A DNA stretch of 64,000 nucleotides, from contig NZ_AUHB01000003.1 of the NCBI RefSeq assembly GCF_000422965.1, positions 310,001-374,000 of the forward strand, written 5' to 3'. Each line of letters opens with the position of its first letter. Position 1 is the stretch's first letter. This document shows, piece by piece, positions 9,596 to 18,821 of this stretch. The notes beneath the pieces are model-generated. The model worked only from the letters and a program-made list of their open reading frames with translations, did no database searches and was not told where the DNA came from. The position numbers and the translations under genes were made by a program. This DNA comes from Pleomorphomonas oryzae DSM 16300. GTDB taxonomy: Bacteria; Pseudomonadota; Alphaproteobacteria; Rhizobiales; Pleomorphomonadaceae.

Positions 9596-10296
9596 TGGCG
9601 AGCCTTTCGCTCCGAGTAGCGAGACACATCAACGATGCGGCTCGCCACGCGGTCGCGTACATCCTCGTCGTGGAAGATGCCGACCAGTGTCGTACCGGCC
9701 GCCTTCTTTTCCTCGATCATGTCGACGACGACGGCGCGGTTGGCAGCATCGAGCGAGGCGGTCGGTTCGTCGAGCAGCAGGATGGGATGGTCGGAAATGA
9801 AGCCGCGGGCGATGTTGACCCGCTGTTGTTCGCCGCCTGAAAAGGTGGCCGGCGGCAAGCTCCAGAGTTCGCTCGGCAGGTTGAGCCGGGCCAGCGCCGC
9901 CTCGGCACGCTCCAGCGCCTCGGCTTTGTCTGTGCCGCGGGCAATCAGTGGATCGGCCACCACCTCCAGAGCCGGGACACGCGGAATGGCTCGCAGGAAC
10001 TGACTGACGTAACCGAGAGTGAGGCGACGCACGTCGAGAACCTCGCGCGGCAACGCTTTTGCAAGGTCCACCGGCCGGCCGGCATGGGCGACCAGGATCT
10101 CGCCGGCGTCGACACCGTAGTTACCGTAAAGCATTTTAAGAATAGAACTTTTGCCAACGCCCGATGGGCCGCCGAGCACCAGGCATTCGCCGGTGCCGAC
10201 CTCGAAGGAGACATTGGAAAACACCGGCAAGCGGAGGCCGCCGCGCAGATGCATGACGAATGTCTTGGCGATGTCGCGCACGCGAAGCGGCAGCAT
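9592..10296 (-). CDS. phnL: C-P lyase system protein PhnL
   Basis: ABC-type ATPase subunit of the C-P lyase machinery, needed for formation of ribose 1-methylphosphonate triphosphate with PhnGHI; it is not a transporter part. P-loop GPSGVGKSS begins near residue 40 and the signature [14 protein letters not shown] near 145. The [17 protein letters not shown] start region is typical for PhnL. Length 234 is normal. It is 12 bases from phnK and overlaps the transferase gene. Confidence 0.94.
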   Translation of the reverse strand: MLPLRVRDIAKTFVMHLRGGLRLPVFSNVSFEVGTGECLVLGGPSGVGKSSILKMLYGNYGVDAGEILVAHAGRPVDLAKALPREVLDVRRLTLGYVSQFLRAIPRVPALEVVADPLIARGTDKAEALERAEAALARLNLPSELWSLPPATFSGGEQQRVNIARGFISDHPILLLDEPTASLDAANRAVVVDMIEEKKAAGTTLVGIFHDEDVRDRVASRIVDVSRYSERKARQ

Positions 10297-10308
10297 GGCG
10301 GTCTCCGA

Positions 10309-11085
10309 TCAGGCTTGCGGAATGGAGGAAACGAGAAGCTGGGTGTAAGGCTCGCGCGGATCATCGAGGACACGATCGGTCAGTCCTTCCTCGATGACGC
10401 GGCCATCCTTCATCACCATCATCCGGTGGCTGAGCAGACGGGCGACGGCGAGATCATGCGTCACGATGATCACCGACAGGCCGAGGTCGCGGACAAGGCT
10501 GCGCATCAAATCGAGAAGACGCGCCTGCACAGACACGTCGAGGCCGCCAGTTGGTTCGTCCATGAAGACGAGACGCGGCGCGGTGACGAGATTGCGGGCG
10601 ATCTGCAAGCGCTGACGCATGCCGCCGGAGAAGGCGCGCGGGCCGTCATCGATACGATCGGCCGCGATTTCGACGCGGGAAAGCCAGTCAAGCGCCGTGT
10701 CGCGGATGCGTCCGTAGTGCCGGTCGCCGATGGCCATCAGCCGCTCGCCGACATTGGCGCCGGCCGAAACGCCCATCCTGAGGCCATCGGCTGGGTTCTG
10801 ATGCACGAACCCCCAGTCGGTGCGCATCAGGAAACGACGCTCGGCTTCCATCATGGTCGTCAGGTCACGCCGGCTGCCGTCCCGCATGGCGTAGACGACC
10901 GAGCCGCTGTCGGCGGTCAGCCGCGTCGACAGACAGTTGAGCAGCGTGGTCTTGCCCGAACCGCTCTCGCCAACCACGGCCAGCACTTCGCCCGGCCAGA
11001 GGTCGAAGGAAATGTCAGTGCAGCCAAGGCGGGCACCGTAGTGCTTGGCAAGATCGCGCACCTCGAGAATGGGGGCTTCGGTCAT
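10309..11085 (-). CDS. phnK: C-P lyase system protein PhnK
   Basis: ABC-like ATPase that docks on the PhnGHIJ core. Walker A GESGSGKTT lies near residue 39, the family's tract FVHQNPADGLRMGVSAG near 92, and the signature FSGGMRQRLQIARN near 151. The 258-residue length fits. The ATG at 11085 overlaps the phnJ stop by four bases, so synthesis is coupled to the catalytic subunit. Confidence 0.95.
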   Translation of the reverse strand: MTEAPILEVRDLAKHYGARLGCTDISFDLWPGEVLAVVGESGSGKTTLLNCLSTRLTADSGSVVYAMRDGSRRDLTTMMEAERRFLMRTDWGFVHQNPADGLRMGVSAGANVGERLMAIGDRHYGRIRDTALDWLSRVEIAADRIDDGPRAFSGGMRQRLQIARNLVTAPRLVFMDEPTGGLDVSVQARLLDLMRSLVRDLGLSVIIVTHDLAVARLLSHRMMVMKDGRVIEEGLTDRVLDDPREPYTQLLVSSIPQA

Positions 11086-11930
11086 GATTGGGCTCCCGTC
11101 TCATCGCGGCGGCTCTCGCAGTTATCTGTGTCGGAACAGACGAACATCCGCCCGCCGCGATCGTCGAGCACCACCTCGTCGAGATAGACATTGCGGGCGC
11201 CGCAGAGGGCGCAGGGTTCGCTGAAGGTCTGCACCTCGAAGGGATGGTCTTCGAAGTCGAGGCTTTTCACGTCCGTGTAAGGCGGCACGGCGTAGATGCG
11301 CTTCTCGCGACCGGCGCCGAACAGCTGCAATGCCGGGCTCATCGTCATCTTCGGATTATCGAACTTCGGGATGGGCGACGGGTCCATCACATAGCGGCCG
11401 GCAATTTTCACCGGATAGGCATAGGCCGTAGCGATCCGTCCGTGATGGGCGATGTCTTCGTAAAGCTTGACGTGCATGAGGCCATAGTCCTCGAGGCCGT
11501 GCATCACCCGCGTCTCGGTTTCGCGCGGTTCGAGGAAACGCAACGGCTCGGGGATCGGCACCTGATAGACGAGGATCTGACCTTCCTTGAGTGGATGCTC
11601 GGGAATGCGATGACGCGTCTGAATGACGGTCGCCTCGGCCGTGTGCGTCGTGGTAGCAACGCCCGCCACTTTCCGGAAGAAGGCGCGGATCGATACGGCG
11701 TTCGTCGTGTCGTCGGTGCCTTGGTCGATCACTTTCAGCACATCTTTGGGGCCAATCACGGCGGCGGTAACCTGCACGCCGCCGGTTCCCCATCCATAGG
11801 GCATGGGCATTTCGCGAGCGGCGAATGGCACCTGGTAGCCGGGGATGGCAATCGCCTTCAAAATGGCGCGCCGGATCATTCGCTTCGTCTGCTCATCGAG
11901 ATAGGCGAAGTTGTAGGTGACGGCGTTCAT
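11082..11930 (-). CDS. phnJ: Alpha-D-ribose 1-methylphosphonate 5-phosphate C-P lyase PhnJ
   Basis: Radical-SAM-type subunit that breaks the carbon-phosphorus bond. The four conserved cysteines are intact: C240 and C243 in CALCG, C265 in FVCSD and C271 in DNCES; three hold the iron-sulfur cluster and the fourth is the proposed thiyl radical site. The 282-residue length matches the family. Start and stop both overlap neighbouring genes by four bases (phnI, phnK), as expected for subunits of one complex. Confidence 0.97.
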   Translation of the reverse strand: MNAVTYNFAYLDEQTKRMIRRAILKAIAIPGYQVPFAAREMPMPYGWGTGGVQVTAAVIGPKDVLKVIDQGTDDTTNAVSIRAFFRKVAGVATTTHTAEATVIQTRHRIPEHPLKEGQILVYQVPIPEPLRFLEPRETETRVMHGLEDYGLMHVKLYEDIAHHGRIATAYAYPVKIAGRYVMDPSPIPKFDNPKMTMSPALQLFGAGREKRIYAVPPYTDVKSLDFEDHPFEVQTFSEPCALCGARNVYLDEVVLDDRGGRMFVCSDTDNCESRRDETGAQS

Positions 11931-13042
11931 TGTGCAGCCTCCCCGATGGGCTCAACGCTCTCCGCCTCGGGCAAATCACCGCGCTCCTGCCATGCGGCGC
12001 GCAGCCGGCGAACGAGGCCGAGCTCAGCCTGGAAGTCGACATAGTGCGGCAGCTTCAGATGCTCGACGAAGCCGGTCGCCTCGACGTTGTCGCAATGGGA
12101 GATGACGAATTCCTCGTCCTGGGCCGGCGCGGTTATCTCCTCGCCGTATTCGGCGGCGCGAAGGGCCCGGTCGCACAGCGACATGGCCATCGCCTTGCGT
12201 TCGCTCTGGCCGAACACCAGGCCGTAACCGCGCGTGAACTGCGGTGGCCGCTCGGTCGATCCCTTGAACTGGTTGACCATCTGGCACTCGGTCACGCGCA
12301 CGTCGCCGATTGCCACCGAAAATCCGAGTTCGGGAATTTCGATTTCCACCGTCGCAAGACCGATGCGGATCTCGCCCACGAAGGGATGACTGCGGCCGTA
12401 ACCGCGCTGGGTGGAATAGGCGAGCGCCAGCAGGAAACCCTCGTCGCCACGGGCAAGCGACTGCAGACGCTCGGCGCGGGATAGCGGAAACTCCTGTGGC
12501 GTGCGCGTGATGTCGCCGGGTTCAGCACCGTTGTCGGCTTCCGTCTCGATGAGACTTTCGCCATCGAGAATGTCCGAGACGCGAGCGAGGTCCCCCAGGC
12601 CGCCGTCGCGATGAGCCGGATCGGGAATATCGGGATCGCCCAACAGCGTGGGATCCAGCAAGCGATGGGTATAGTCGAAGGTGGGGCCGAGAAGCTGGCC
12701 GCCCGGCAGATCCTTGTAAGTGGCGGAAATGCGCCGCTCGATGCGCATGGCGCGGCTATCGAGCGGCAAGCTCGTGCCGAAACGCGGTAGCGTCGTGCGA
12801 TAGGCGCGCAGGATGAAGATCGCCTCGATCATATCGCCGCGCGCCTGCCGGATGGCGAGCGCCGCGAGGCCCGGATCATAGAGCGAGGCCTCGGCCATCA
12901 CCCGGTCGACGGCGAGCGACAGCTGCTCGGTGATCTGGGCCTCGGTAATCGCCGGCAGGCCTCGATCACCACGGCGGCGATCGGCAAGGAGACGGTGGGC
13001 ATTTTCGATGGCTGCCTCGCCACCTTTGACAGCGACATACAT
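11927..13042 (-). CDS. phnI: C-P lyase core subunit PhnI
   Basis: PhnI is the nucleosidase subunit that, with G, H and L, displaces adenine from ATP by phosphonate. The N-terminus MYVAVKGGEAAIENAH and the block RRISATYKDLPGGQLLGPTFDYTHRLLDP are diagnostic, and ESVEPIGEAAQ closes the protein. Length 371 is typical. It is tightly coupled to phnJ and lies three bases after phnH. Confidence 0.97.
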   Translation of the reverse strand: MYVAVKGGEAAIENAHRLLADRRRGDRGLPAITEAQITEQLSLAVDRVMAEASLYDPGLAALAIRQARGDMIEAIFILRAYRTTLPRFGTSLPLDSRAMRIERRISATYKDLPGGQLLGPTFDYTHRLLDPTLLGDPDIPDPAHRDGGLGDLARVSDILDGESLIETEADNGAEPGDITRTPQEFPLSRAERLQSLARGDEGFLLALAYSTQRGYGRSHPFVGEIRIGLATVEIEIPELGFSVAIGDVRVTECQMVNQFKGSTERPPQFTRGYGLVFGQSERKAMAMSLCDRALRAAEYGEEITAPAQDEEFVISHCDNVEATGFVEHLKLPHYVDFQAELGLVRRLRAAWQERGDLPEAESVEPIGEAAQ

Positions 13043-13045
13043 GGC

Positions 13046-13654
13046 TCAGCCTTCCCAATGGACGAAGGTGGTGGAGCGCGGCAGGGCAACGATGTCGCGG
13101 CCGGCTGTCAGCACTACATCGACACCGCGCGGAAACAGCGCGCTGTTGGCGGCGCGAAAAGCAACGAAGCTTTTGGGCAAACCGTCGACGGCAAGGTCGC
13201 CGGCACCGTCGATGCCGGGGCCGATAAGGCGGAAGCGCTCGCCCTCGCCAAAGCTTTGCACCTCGATGACCAGCGTTGCCGATCGGTCGGGGTAGTCCTG
13301 GGTGCCGAGCGACAGATCGTCCGGCACGGCGTCGCCCACCCCGATGAAAGCGAAGGCCGCTTGCTCCGGAGCCGCCGTCAAAGGAGCGCCTGTGTGAAAG
13401 GCGAGCCAAGCGCTATGCGCCGGCGAAGCGGCGGCGCACCAGACCGGCGTGTCGGCGTCGCAAAGCGTCAGCGCCAGCGCTGCCTGGGCTGGGCCGGCAA
13501 GACCGGGAGCCATTACGTCGGCAGTAACCTGGTGAATGCTGCCCGGCCGCGCCATGGCATCGAGCAGCCGGCGGAAAGATTCCTGCGCCTCGAAGACCGG
13601 CTGGCCGAACCCACCGTCCAGGGAGGCCTGCATGAACGAATTGTCGTGGAGCAT
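13046..13654 (-). CDS. phnH: C-P lyase core subunit PhnH
   Basis: Core subunit of the PhnGHIJ complex. It has the family start GGFGQPVFEAQESFRRLLDA and the motif MARPGSI. The ATG at 13654 overlaps the phnG stop (TGATG); a second ATG seven codons on (MQASLDGG) is the alternative start. Length 202 fits the family, which has a PLP-transferase-like fold without cofactor. Confidence 0.95.
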   Translation of the reverse strand: MLHDNSFMQASLDGGFGQPVFEAQESFRRLLDAMARPGSIHQVTADVMAPGLAGPAQAALALTLCDADTPVWCAAASPAHSAWLAFHTGAPLTAAPEQAAFAFIGVGDAVPDDLSLGTQDYPDRSATLVIEVQSFGEGERFRLIGPGIDGAGDLAVDGLPKSFVAFRAANSALFPRGVDVVLTAGRDIVALPRSTTFVHWEG

Positions 13655-14118
13655 CAGTCCTCTCCCCGCACCAGTGTGAAGAAATCGACGCGGGTCGACG
13701 CTGTCTCGGCCTCTTGCCGTTGCCCCTCGCGGACAAGGCGCGCTTCAACATCAGCACAAAGTCGGTCGACCACCCGGCGGCCTTCCTCTGTACCGGCGAG
13801 AGCATCAAAGATGGCGGCGCGACGGGCGCGGTTCTGATCGCTGCCGAGCAACTGACCGAAGCCGATATGACCGGATGCCAGCCGCACCGTGGACCGGCTC
13901 ACCGTTGCCTCGCCGAGGTTGAAACGGGCACCGTCGCCGCCGATGCGACCGGTCAACATGACGAGCCCGGTTTCCGGACCACGCAAGTCGGTCACCTCCG
14001 GCAGAACGGCAAGGGCCGCCCAGGCAGCATCGAACTCGGCAGCGCTGGCGCGGGCAAGAAGCCCCATGCGCTGACGGCGACGTTCCGTCTCGGGATCAAG
14101 GGCAGCGGCAGCATCCAT
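13654..14118 (-). CDS. phnG: C-P lyase core subunit PhnG
   Basis: Smallest subunit of the C-P lyase core, 154 residues. Recognised by RQRMGLLARASAAEF at the N-terminus and the RTGRIGGDGARFNLGEATVSR-like block (here split around residue 65-80), followed by GFGQLLGSD. It is the first gene of the minus-strand phn operon. The promoter region of 128 bases to phnF contains a Pho box and an inverted repeat (see those entries). Confidence 0.94.
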   Translation of the reverse strand: MDAAAALDPETERRRQRMGLLARASAAEFDAAWAALAVLPEVTDLRGPETGLVMLTGRIGGDGARFNLGEATVSRSTVRLASGHIGFGQLLGSDQNRARRAAIFDALAGTEEGRRVVDRLCADVEARLVREGQRQEAETASTRVDFFTLVRGED

Positions 14119-14178
14119 CGGCTCGCTCCGGTTCAGCCCACATAGCGCTCTGGCAGGGCGGGCTTGCGTCTTGCAAAT

Positions 14179-14198
14179 TTGTCTATTAATCTAGACAA
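14179..14198. promoter_or_regulatory. Inverted repeat, probable PhnF operator
   Basis: Two perfect 7-base arms, TTGTCTA at 14179-14185 and TAGACAA at 14192-14198, with a 6-base spacer. It lies between divergent phnF and phnG, about 60 bases before the phnG start. GntR-type PhnF repressors bind such repeats near their own gene. Reading toward phnG it falls just downstream of a likely -10 element (14214-14220), a position suited to repression. Confidence 0.7.
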
Positions 14199-14230
14199 CT
14201 ACACAATAACGAGAGTCTTAGCCGAACTCC

Positions 14231-14248
14231 GTGACAGCGAGGTGACAT
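14231..14248 (-). promoter_or_regulatory. Pho box in front of the phnG operon
   Basis: On the minus strand the sequence reads ATGTCAC-CTCG-CTGTCAC: two direct 7-base repeats 11 bases apart that match the PhoB consensus CTGTCAY-N4-CTGTCAY at 13 of 14 positions. A TAAGACT -10-like element begins 10 bases further downstream. Its upstream end overlaps the phnF start codon. This implies PhoB activation in phosphate starvation. PhoB binding is inference from the match. Confidence 0.75.
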
Positions 14249-14984
14249 GGCCCAACAGAAACCGGTCGAGCGGCATTCCGGCGTCTCTCTTTGGCGGCAG
14301 ATCGCCGACCGTATTCGCGTGTCGATTGCCGACGGCGAGTTTCGGGAAACCGGCAGATTACCGCCGGCTTTCGATCTCGCCGAACGCTTCGGGGTCAACC
14401 GGCATACGGTGCGAGCCGCCCTCGCCTTTCTGGCGGAAGAGGGGCTGGTGGAAAGCATTCAGGGCCATGGCACGGTCATTGTCGGCGGTCGTCAGCTGAC
14501 GCTGCCGATCTCGAAGCGCACGCGTTTCTCAGCTGGCCTGGGCGATCAGGCGTCGTCGGTCTCAACGCGCCTGCTGCGCTCAGGCGAGCTGCCCGCCTCT
14601 CTGGAAGTGGCGACCCTGCTGCAAATCGCACCCGAACAGCCTGTGACCGAAGTGGAGGAAGTCGGCTACGTCGATGGCCGCCCCGTTTCCTGTTCGCAGC
14701 ATTTCTTTCCAGTCGAGCGCTTTCCTGACATCGCCCGGCATATCGCCGCCACCGGCTCGATCACTCGCGCCTTCGCCGCCTGCGGCCTGCCCGACTATCT
14801 TCGGCACAGCACGGAAGTATCGGCCCGTCACGCCGACGCCCGCGAGCGCGAACTGATGCAGTTATCGCCCGGCGCCATCGTGCTCGAGGCACGCGCCATC
14901 AATACCGATCTCGAAGGCCGGCCGGTTCAATGCTCGCGGACCCGCTTCTCGGCCGATCGCATCAGCCTCAAGATGACCGCTTGA
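14247..14984 (+). CDS. phnF: GntR-family regulator PhnF
   Basis: A 245-residue HutC-subfamily GntR regulator. The winged HTH lies at about residues 18-85 (LPPAFDLAERFGVNRHTVRAAL), followed by a UTRA ligand-binding domain with SQHFFPVERFPD and the closing GRPVQCSRTRFSADRI. It is divergent from phnG, so it probably represses the phn operon through the inverted repeat at 14179-14198. The ribosome site (GAGGTG) is unusually close to the ATG because it is shared with the Pho box. Confidence 0.93.
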   Translation: MAQQKPVERHSGVSLWRQIADRIRVSIADGEFRETGRLPPAFDLAERFGVNRHTVRAALAFLAEEGLVESIQGHGTVIVGGRQLTLPISKRTRFSAGLGDQASSVSTRLLRSGELPASLEVATLLQIAPEQPVTEVEEVGYVDGRPVSCSQHFFPVERFPDIARHIAATGSITRAFAACGLPDYLRHSTEVSARHADARERELMQLSPGAIVLEARAINTDLEGRPVQCSRTRFSADRISLKMTA

Positions 14985-14996
14985 CAGCAGGCGTTA

Positions 14997-15845
14997 TCAG
15001 ACTTGAACGGCCGGAATGATGACCGATGGCCGGACGATCTCATCCTGGGCGGCGATCAGTATGATCTCCCGGCTACCCGCCTCAACGGTTCGGTTGAGGA
15101 GCCCGAACACCGAGGAAACCGAACGCGACAGCGCTTCCGGCACCGAGTGCGTCGTCAGCCAATGGACGTAGAACAGCGCCGCTATGGCATCGCCTGCCCC
15201 GTTGATCGACAGCGGCAGCCGTCGAGATCGGGCACGCCAGAGTGAATGACCATCGGATGCGACGATATCGAGCGCATCATCCGGCGTACCGTCGACAATG
15301 AGCGACGTGACGAGAACGACCTTGGGGCCAAGCGCGTGCAGACCGGCAATCGACGCCCTCACCTCTCCCATGGAAGTCGAAGGATGGCCAACCAGAAAGT
15401 CGAGTTCGAAATGGTTGGGGGTGACGAGATCGGCGGCCGGCACCGCCTGGTCGCGGAAGAACTCCGGTACGCCAGGTCGCACGAAAATGCCGCGTCCGAC
15501 ATCACCAATCACCGGATCGCACGCATAAGCCGCCTTGGGATTAGCGTCTCGAACCCTCTGCACAGCCTTGAGGATCGAATCCCCAATGGCTGGTGCCCCG
15601 ACATAGCCGGACAAAACGCCATCGCAACTGCCGAGCACGCCGCGCTCGGAAATCCCCTCCACACAGTCGTCAATCAACGAACTGTCAAACACCTGCCCCT
15701 TCCACGACCCGTAGCCGGTGTGGTTGGAGAACTGCACGGTATGGATCGGCCAAACTTCGTGCCCGAGGCGCTGCATGGCAAAGGTGGCCGAGGCATTGCC
15801 AACGTGGCCGTAGGCGACATGGGACTGGATGGATAGAATGTTCAT
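14997..15845 (-). CDS. pdxY: Pyridoxal kinase PdxY
   Basis: Phosphorylates pyridoxal to PLP in the B6 salvage pathway. The N-terminus [17 protein letters not shown] is the family signature; [10 protein letters not shown] is in the middle and the ribokinase-superfamily anion hole [12 protein letters not shown] is near residue 230. The ATG at 15845 gives 282 residues; another ATG three codons upstream (15854) is possible, and neither has a good ribosome site. It converges with phnF (12-base gap). Confidence 0.92.
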   Translation of the reverse strand: MNILSIQSHVAYGHVGNASATFAMQRLGHEVWPIHTVQFSNHTGYGSWKGQVFDSSLIDDCVEGISERGVLGSCDGVLSGYVGAPAIGDSILKAVQRVRDANPKAAYACDPVIGDVGRGIFVRPGVPEFFRDQAVPAADLVTPNHFELDFLVGHPSTSMGEVRASIAGLHALGPKVVLVTSLIVDGTPDDALDIVASDGHSLWRARSRRLPLSINGAGDAIAALFYVHWLTTHSVPEALSRSVSSVFGLLNRTVEAGSREIILIAAQDEIVRPSVIIPAVQV

Positions 15846-15948
15846 GGATGGCATTCGAGAATGAGGGGCGACGATACGGTTCCGGACTGTCGAACAACAG
15901 CCGAGATTCCGCAAGCCGGCTGGACCGTTGCAAACTGCGCGGCCTATC

Positions 15949-17145
15949 TCACTTCAAGCGGCTGCTATGGCGGAGAACCAGGCCTGCCGCGCCGAGACAA
16001 TTATCGTTGTCGAGAAACTTGCCGGTCCTGAAAACGGGATAGTGGGCCTCGTCGACATCGTCCCGCTTGACGAAGGAATGCTTCTCATAGCTGGAGCGCA
16101 ACGGGGCGAGCAGCAGTTCGCCAGCACTCGCTAGGACGCCGGAAATAATGAACAGCGGCGGATTGATCATGGCGCCGACCATGCTGAGGCCACGGCCGGC
16201 TGCTTCGCCAGCGTCAGCAAGAAGACGACGGAATCCCGTCTCGCCCTGCACGGCCCGCGTCACAATCTCGTCCACCGGTATGGAACGGCCAAGCCAGTCG
16301 GCCGCCATTTTTGAGACGAAACCGGCCCCACAATACAGTTCGAGACATCCTCGATTGCCACACCGACAGAGCGGCCCATGTGGATCGATGACGATGTGCC
16401 CCATCTCGCCAGCCGACCCGGATGCGCCGACAAGCGCCCTGCCATCGACGACGACGGCCCCACTGACGGCCTGGTTCAGCTTCAACAGAACGAAGTCGCT
16501 GCAGCCGCTCGCGGCGCCCCACATCATCTCGGCCAGCGCGGCGCAATTGCTTTCGCTGTCGGCAAAAATGGGCTTTTGCAGCGCCGGCTCAAAGGCTTCC
16601 CGAAAATCGGTCCCCTGCCAGCCCGGCAAAGCGGAAGAGCGCATGACGCGTCCGTCGGGCGCCAGCGGCGCAGACACCGCGAAGCCGATACCGATCAGAC
16701 TGGTATGGGCAAGGCTGTGCTCCTTGTAGAGCGTATCCACGGCGTGCTTGACGACGCGCGCCGCCTTGGTCGGCGAATATTCCCGCTCGACCGGCATCGC
16801 CAGATCGGCCACCACGTTATGCGCCACGTCGGCAACGATGACCCTGATTTCATCGACATCCAGCAGAGCGCCAACGCAGGTGCCCGCTTCCGGGTTGAGC
16901 GAATGGGCAATGGCCGGCCGCCCCGGGCCTGGGTTACGCGCCTCCATCTCGACCACAAGGTTCGATCGCTTCAGGTCGGCGAGGATGGTGGAAACGGTCG
17001 ACCGGGCGAGACCGGTATTGCGGGCAATCTGCGACGTGCTCACCGCCCCATGGCCACTTAATGCTCTCACCACCTTTACGACCGGCGAGTCCAGCTCGCG
17101 GCCATAAAGCAGGCCTTCAAGCTCGCTAGTGATCATGTTGGCCAA
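15949..17145 (-). CDS. ROK-family transcriptional repressor
   Basis: A 398-residue NagC/XylR-type regulator. Residues 20-75 form a MarR-like winged helix (STSQIARNTGLARSTVSTIL); the ROK sugar-kinase-like domain follows with the zinc motif CRCGNRGCLE near residue 257 and GEMGHI before it. A TTG start at 17145 fits GGAGACGAAA best; an ATG three codons on has no ribosome site. It is divergent from the sugar importer operon that starts at 17442 and very likely controls it. The palindrome at 17182-17195 lies 37 bases upstream of its start. Confidence 0.93.
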   Translation of the reverse strand: MANMITSELEGLLYGRELDSPVVKVVRALSGHGAVSTSQIARNTGLARSTVSTILADLKRSNLVVEMEARNPGPGRPAIAHSLNPEAGTCVGALLDVDEIRVIVADVAHNVVADLAMPVEREYSPTKAARVVKHAVDTLYKEHSLAHTSLIGIGFAVSAPLAPDGRVMRSSALPGWQGTDFREAFEPALQKPIFADSESNCAALAEMMWGAASGCSDFVLLKLNQAVSGAVVVDGRALVGASGSAGEMGHIVIDPHGPLCRCGNRGCLELYCGAGFVSKMAADWLGRSIPVDEIVTRAVQGETGFRRLLADAGEAAGRGLSMVGAMINPPLFIISGVLASAGELLLAPLRSSYEKHSFVKRDDVDEAHYPVFRTGKFLDNDNCLGAAGLVLRHSSRLK

Positions 17146-17181
17146 TTTCGTCTCCGACGAACTTAATAGATACTACCCGTC

Positions 17182-17195
17182 GACGTTTTAACGTC
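17182..17195. promoter_or_regulatory. Short palindrome upstream of the ROK gene
   Basis: GACGTT-TT-AACGTC, two perfect 6-base arms with a 2-base spacer, placed in the divergent promoter region. It is a plausible operator for the ROK repressor or another regulator. Evidence is symmetry and position only. Confidence 0.4.
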
Positions 17196-17314
17196 CTCTG
17201 CGACAAAACGGTAGTGTCGCGCCTTTCCGCCGTCAACGACATAATAGGGGCAATCGGCGCCCGAGAATCTAAACTATCGACAGAAACCGGCCAAATTCAA
17301 TTATTTATGCCTGT

Positions 17315-17361
17315 TTTTCGTCGTAAATGCCCGAAGATTGACGGCCTAATTACGTCGAAAA
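17315..17361. promoter_or_regulatory. Pair of near-identical inverted sites before the sugar importer operon
   Basis: TTTTCGTCGTAA at 17315-17326 and its near-complement TTACGTCGAAAA at 17350-17361 (11 of 12 bases) face each other with centres 35 bases apart, about 80-125 bases before the first binding-protein gene. The pair could hold a regulator on one face of the helix, most simply the ROK protein. The surrounding 296-base gap (17146-17441) contains no gene that I can see. Confidence 0.4.
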
Positions 17362-17441
17362 TGACATAATGATCCTTGACAGAGGGTAAAGGCAGCCATA
17401 CTCCATGCTCAGTCGCGCTAGAAACGACTGGGAGGAAAATC

Positions 17442-18686
17442 ATGACATTGACTTCTGCTGCCTCGCGCGCCGCGCTCGTCGGCGGTCTGCTATTGGCCGG
17501 GACCTGCCTGTCCGCGGCCGAGGATTTGACTCTTTGGACACTGAACTTCAGCTCTGAGGCGTCGAACGAAGCTTTCACCAAGATCACCTCAGGCTTCGAA
17601 GCGGCCAATCCTGGGGTTAAGATAACAGTCGTTACCCGTGGCACCGACGACCACAAGACCGCCATCCGCGTTGCCGCCGGCACCGACAAGGGGCCGGACA
17701 TCTATTTCATGTGGGCGGGGCTTGGTCTCGGTGGCGAATACGTCAAAGCTGGCCTCAGCCTGCCACTCGACAAATATTACGCGGAATACAAGTGGGACGA
17801 TGAGCTGGTTCCGGCCGCCGCCTCCTTCTCCCGCATCTATCCGGGCGGCCGTCATGGCGTGCCGTTCACCTTCAAGGGCGAAGCGCTCTATTATAACAAG
17901 GCCTTGTTCGAGAAAGCCGGCATTACCGGCACGCCCGCCAACTATGACGAACTGGTCGCAGATGCAGAGAAGCTGAAGGCGGCCGGCATCCCGGCCATCA
18001 CTTTTGGCGGCACCGTCAATTGGCATGTCATGCGCCTGATGGACGTGATCCTCGAGTCAAAGTGCGGCGCCGACAAGCACGACGCTCTGATGAACATGAA
18101 GGTCGATTGGACCAAGGAAGCCTGCGCAACGGACTCCTTCGCCGAGCTCGACAAATGGGCGAAGAACTACATTCTGTCGCCGTTCATGGGCATCGATCAG
18201 GCGCAATCGTTCAACCTGTTCGTGGCCGGCCGTGCAGCGATGATGTTGGAAGGCGACTGGCTGGTGCAGCAACTCGCCGAGGCGACGGACCTCAATGGCT
18301 ACGACCTGTTCCCATTCCCGACGGGAACCAACCGCCTCTACGGTTTCGCCGAATACCATTACATCAGCACCAAGAGCAAAAACCCCGATCTTGCTGCGAA
18401 GTTCCTCGACTACTTCAACTCGACGGAAGTTCAGCAAAGCGTGCTCGGCAAATTCAGTACCTCTTCCATCAACAAGCATGTCGTCTATGACAACCTGCGC
18501 CCGATGGACAAGAAGTGGCTCGACATCTTCAACACCTACGACAAGGTGTACATGAACGGCGACCAGGCTTTCCCGCTCGACGTCACGACGGAGTATTTCC
18601 GCGTCATCAATGAAGTAGCCAGCGGCAATATGATGCCTGCTGACGCCGCCACCGCCATGCAGACGTTCATCCATAATAAGGGCTGA
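17442..18686 (+). CDS. Sugar ABC transporter substrate-binding protein, copy 1
   Basis: Periplasmic family-1 solute-binding protein (MalE/UgpB-like), 414 residues. ATG 17442 follows GGAGGAAAAT and a signal peptide runs to about residue 25 (LLLAGTCLSAAE). YFMWAGLGLGGEYVKAG and the closing MQTFIHNKG occur almost unchanged in the next gene, which has the same length and is about four-fifths identical by eye. The first gene of the operon behind the ROK repressor. Substrate is unknown; the glycosidase further down suggests an oligosaccharide. Confidence 0.93.
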   Translation: MTLTSAASRAALVGGLLLAGTCLSAAEDLTLWTLNFSSEASNEAFTKITSGFEAANPGVKITVVTRGTDDHKTAIRVAAGTDKGPDIYFMWAGLGLGGEYVKAGLSLPLDKYYAEYKWDDELVPAAASFSRIYPGGRHGVPFTFKGEALYYNKALFEKAGITGTPANYDELVADAEKLKAAGIPAITFGGTVNWHVMRLMDVILESKCGADKHDALMNMKVDWTKEACATDSFAELDKWAKNYILSPFMGIDQAQSFNLFVAGRAAMMLEGDWLVQQLAEATDLNGYDLFPFPTGTNRLYGFAEYHYISTKSKNPDLAAKFLDYFNSTEVQQSVLGKFSTSSINKHVVYDNLRPMDKKWLDIFNTYDKVYMNGDQAFPLDVTTEYFRVINEVASGNMMPADAATAMQTFIHNKG

Positions 18687-18707
18687 CGCTCTCCTCCACA
18701 GCCCAAC

Positions 18708-18736
18708 GCGGTCGACCGACTTCCCCGGCCGACCGC
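18708..18736 (+). promoter_or_regulatory. Stem-loop after binding-protein gene copy 1
   Basis: GCGGTCG at 18708-18714 pairs with CGACCGC at 18730-18736 across a 15-base loop, then ATTTTCC. The same arrangement, with ATTTTCC in the same place, follows copy 2. It is likely to stabilise the upstream message or reduce read-through. Confidence 0.6.
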
Positions 18737-18821
18737 ATTTTCCTTATCGCGTCAAGGCAAGGAGGCTCCGCCTTCTCCCGCCCGCGACCAAGCCGCTTTT
18801 GAAACTACGGGGAGGAAAACC

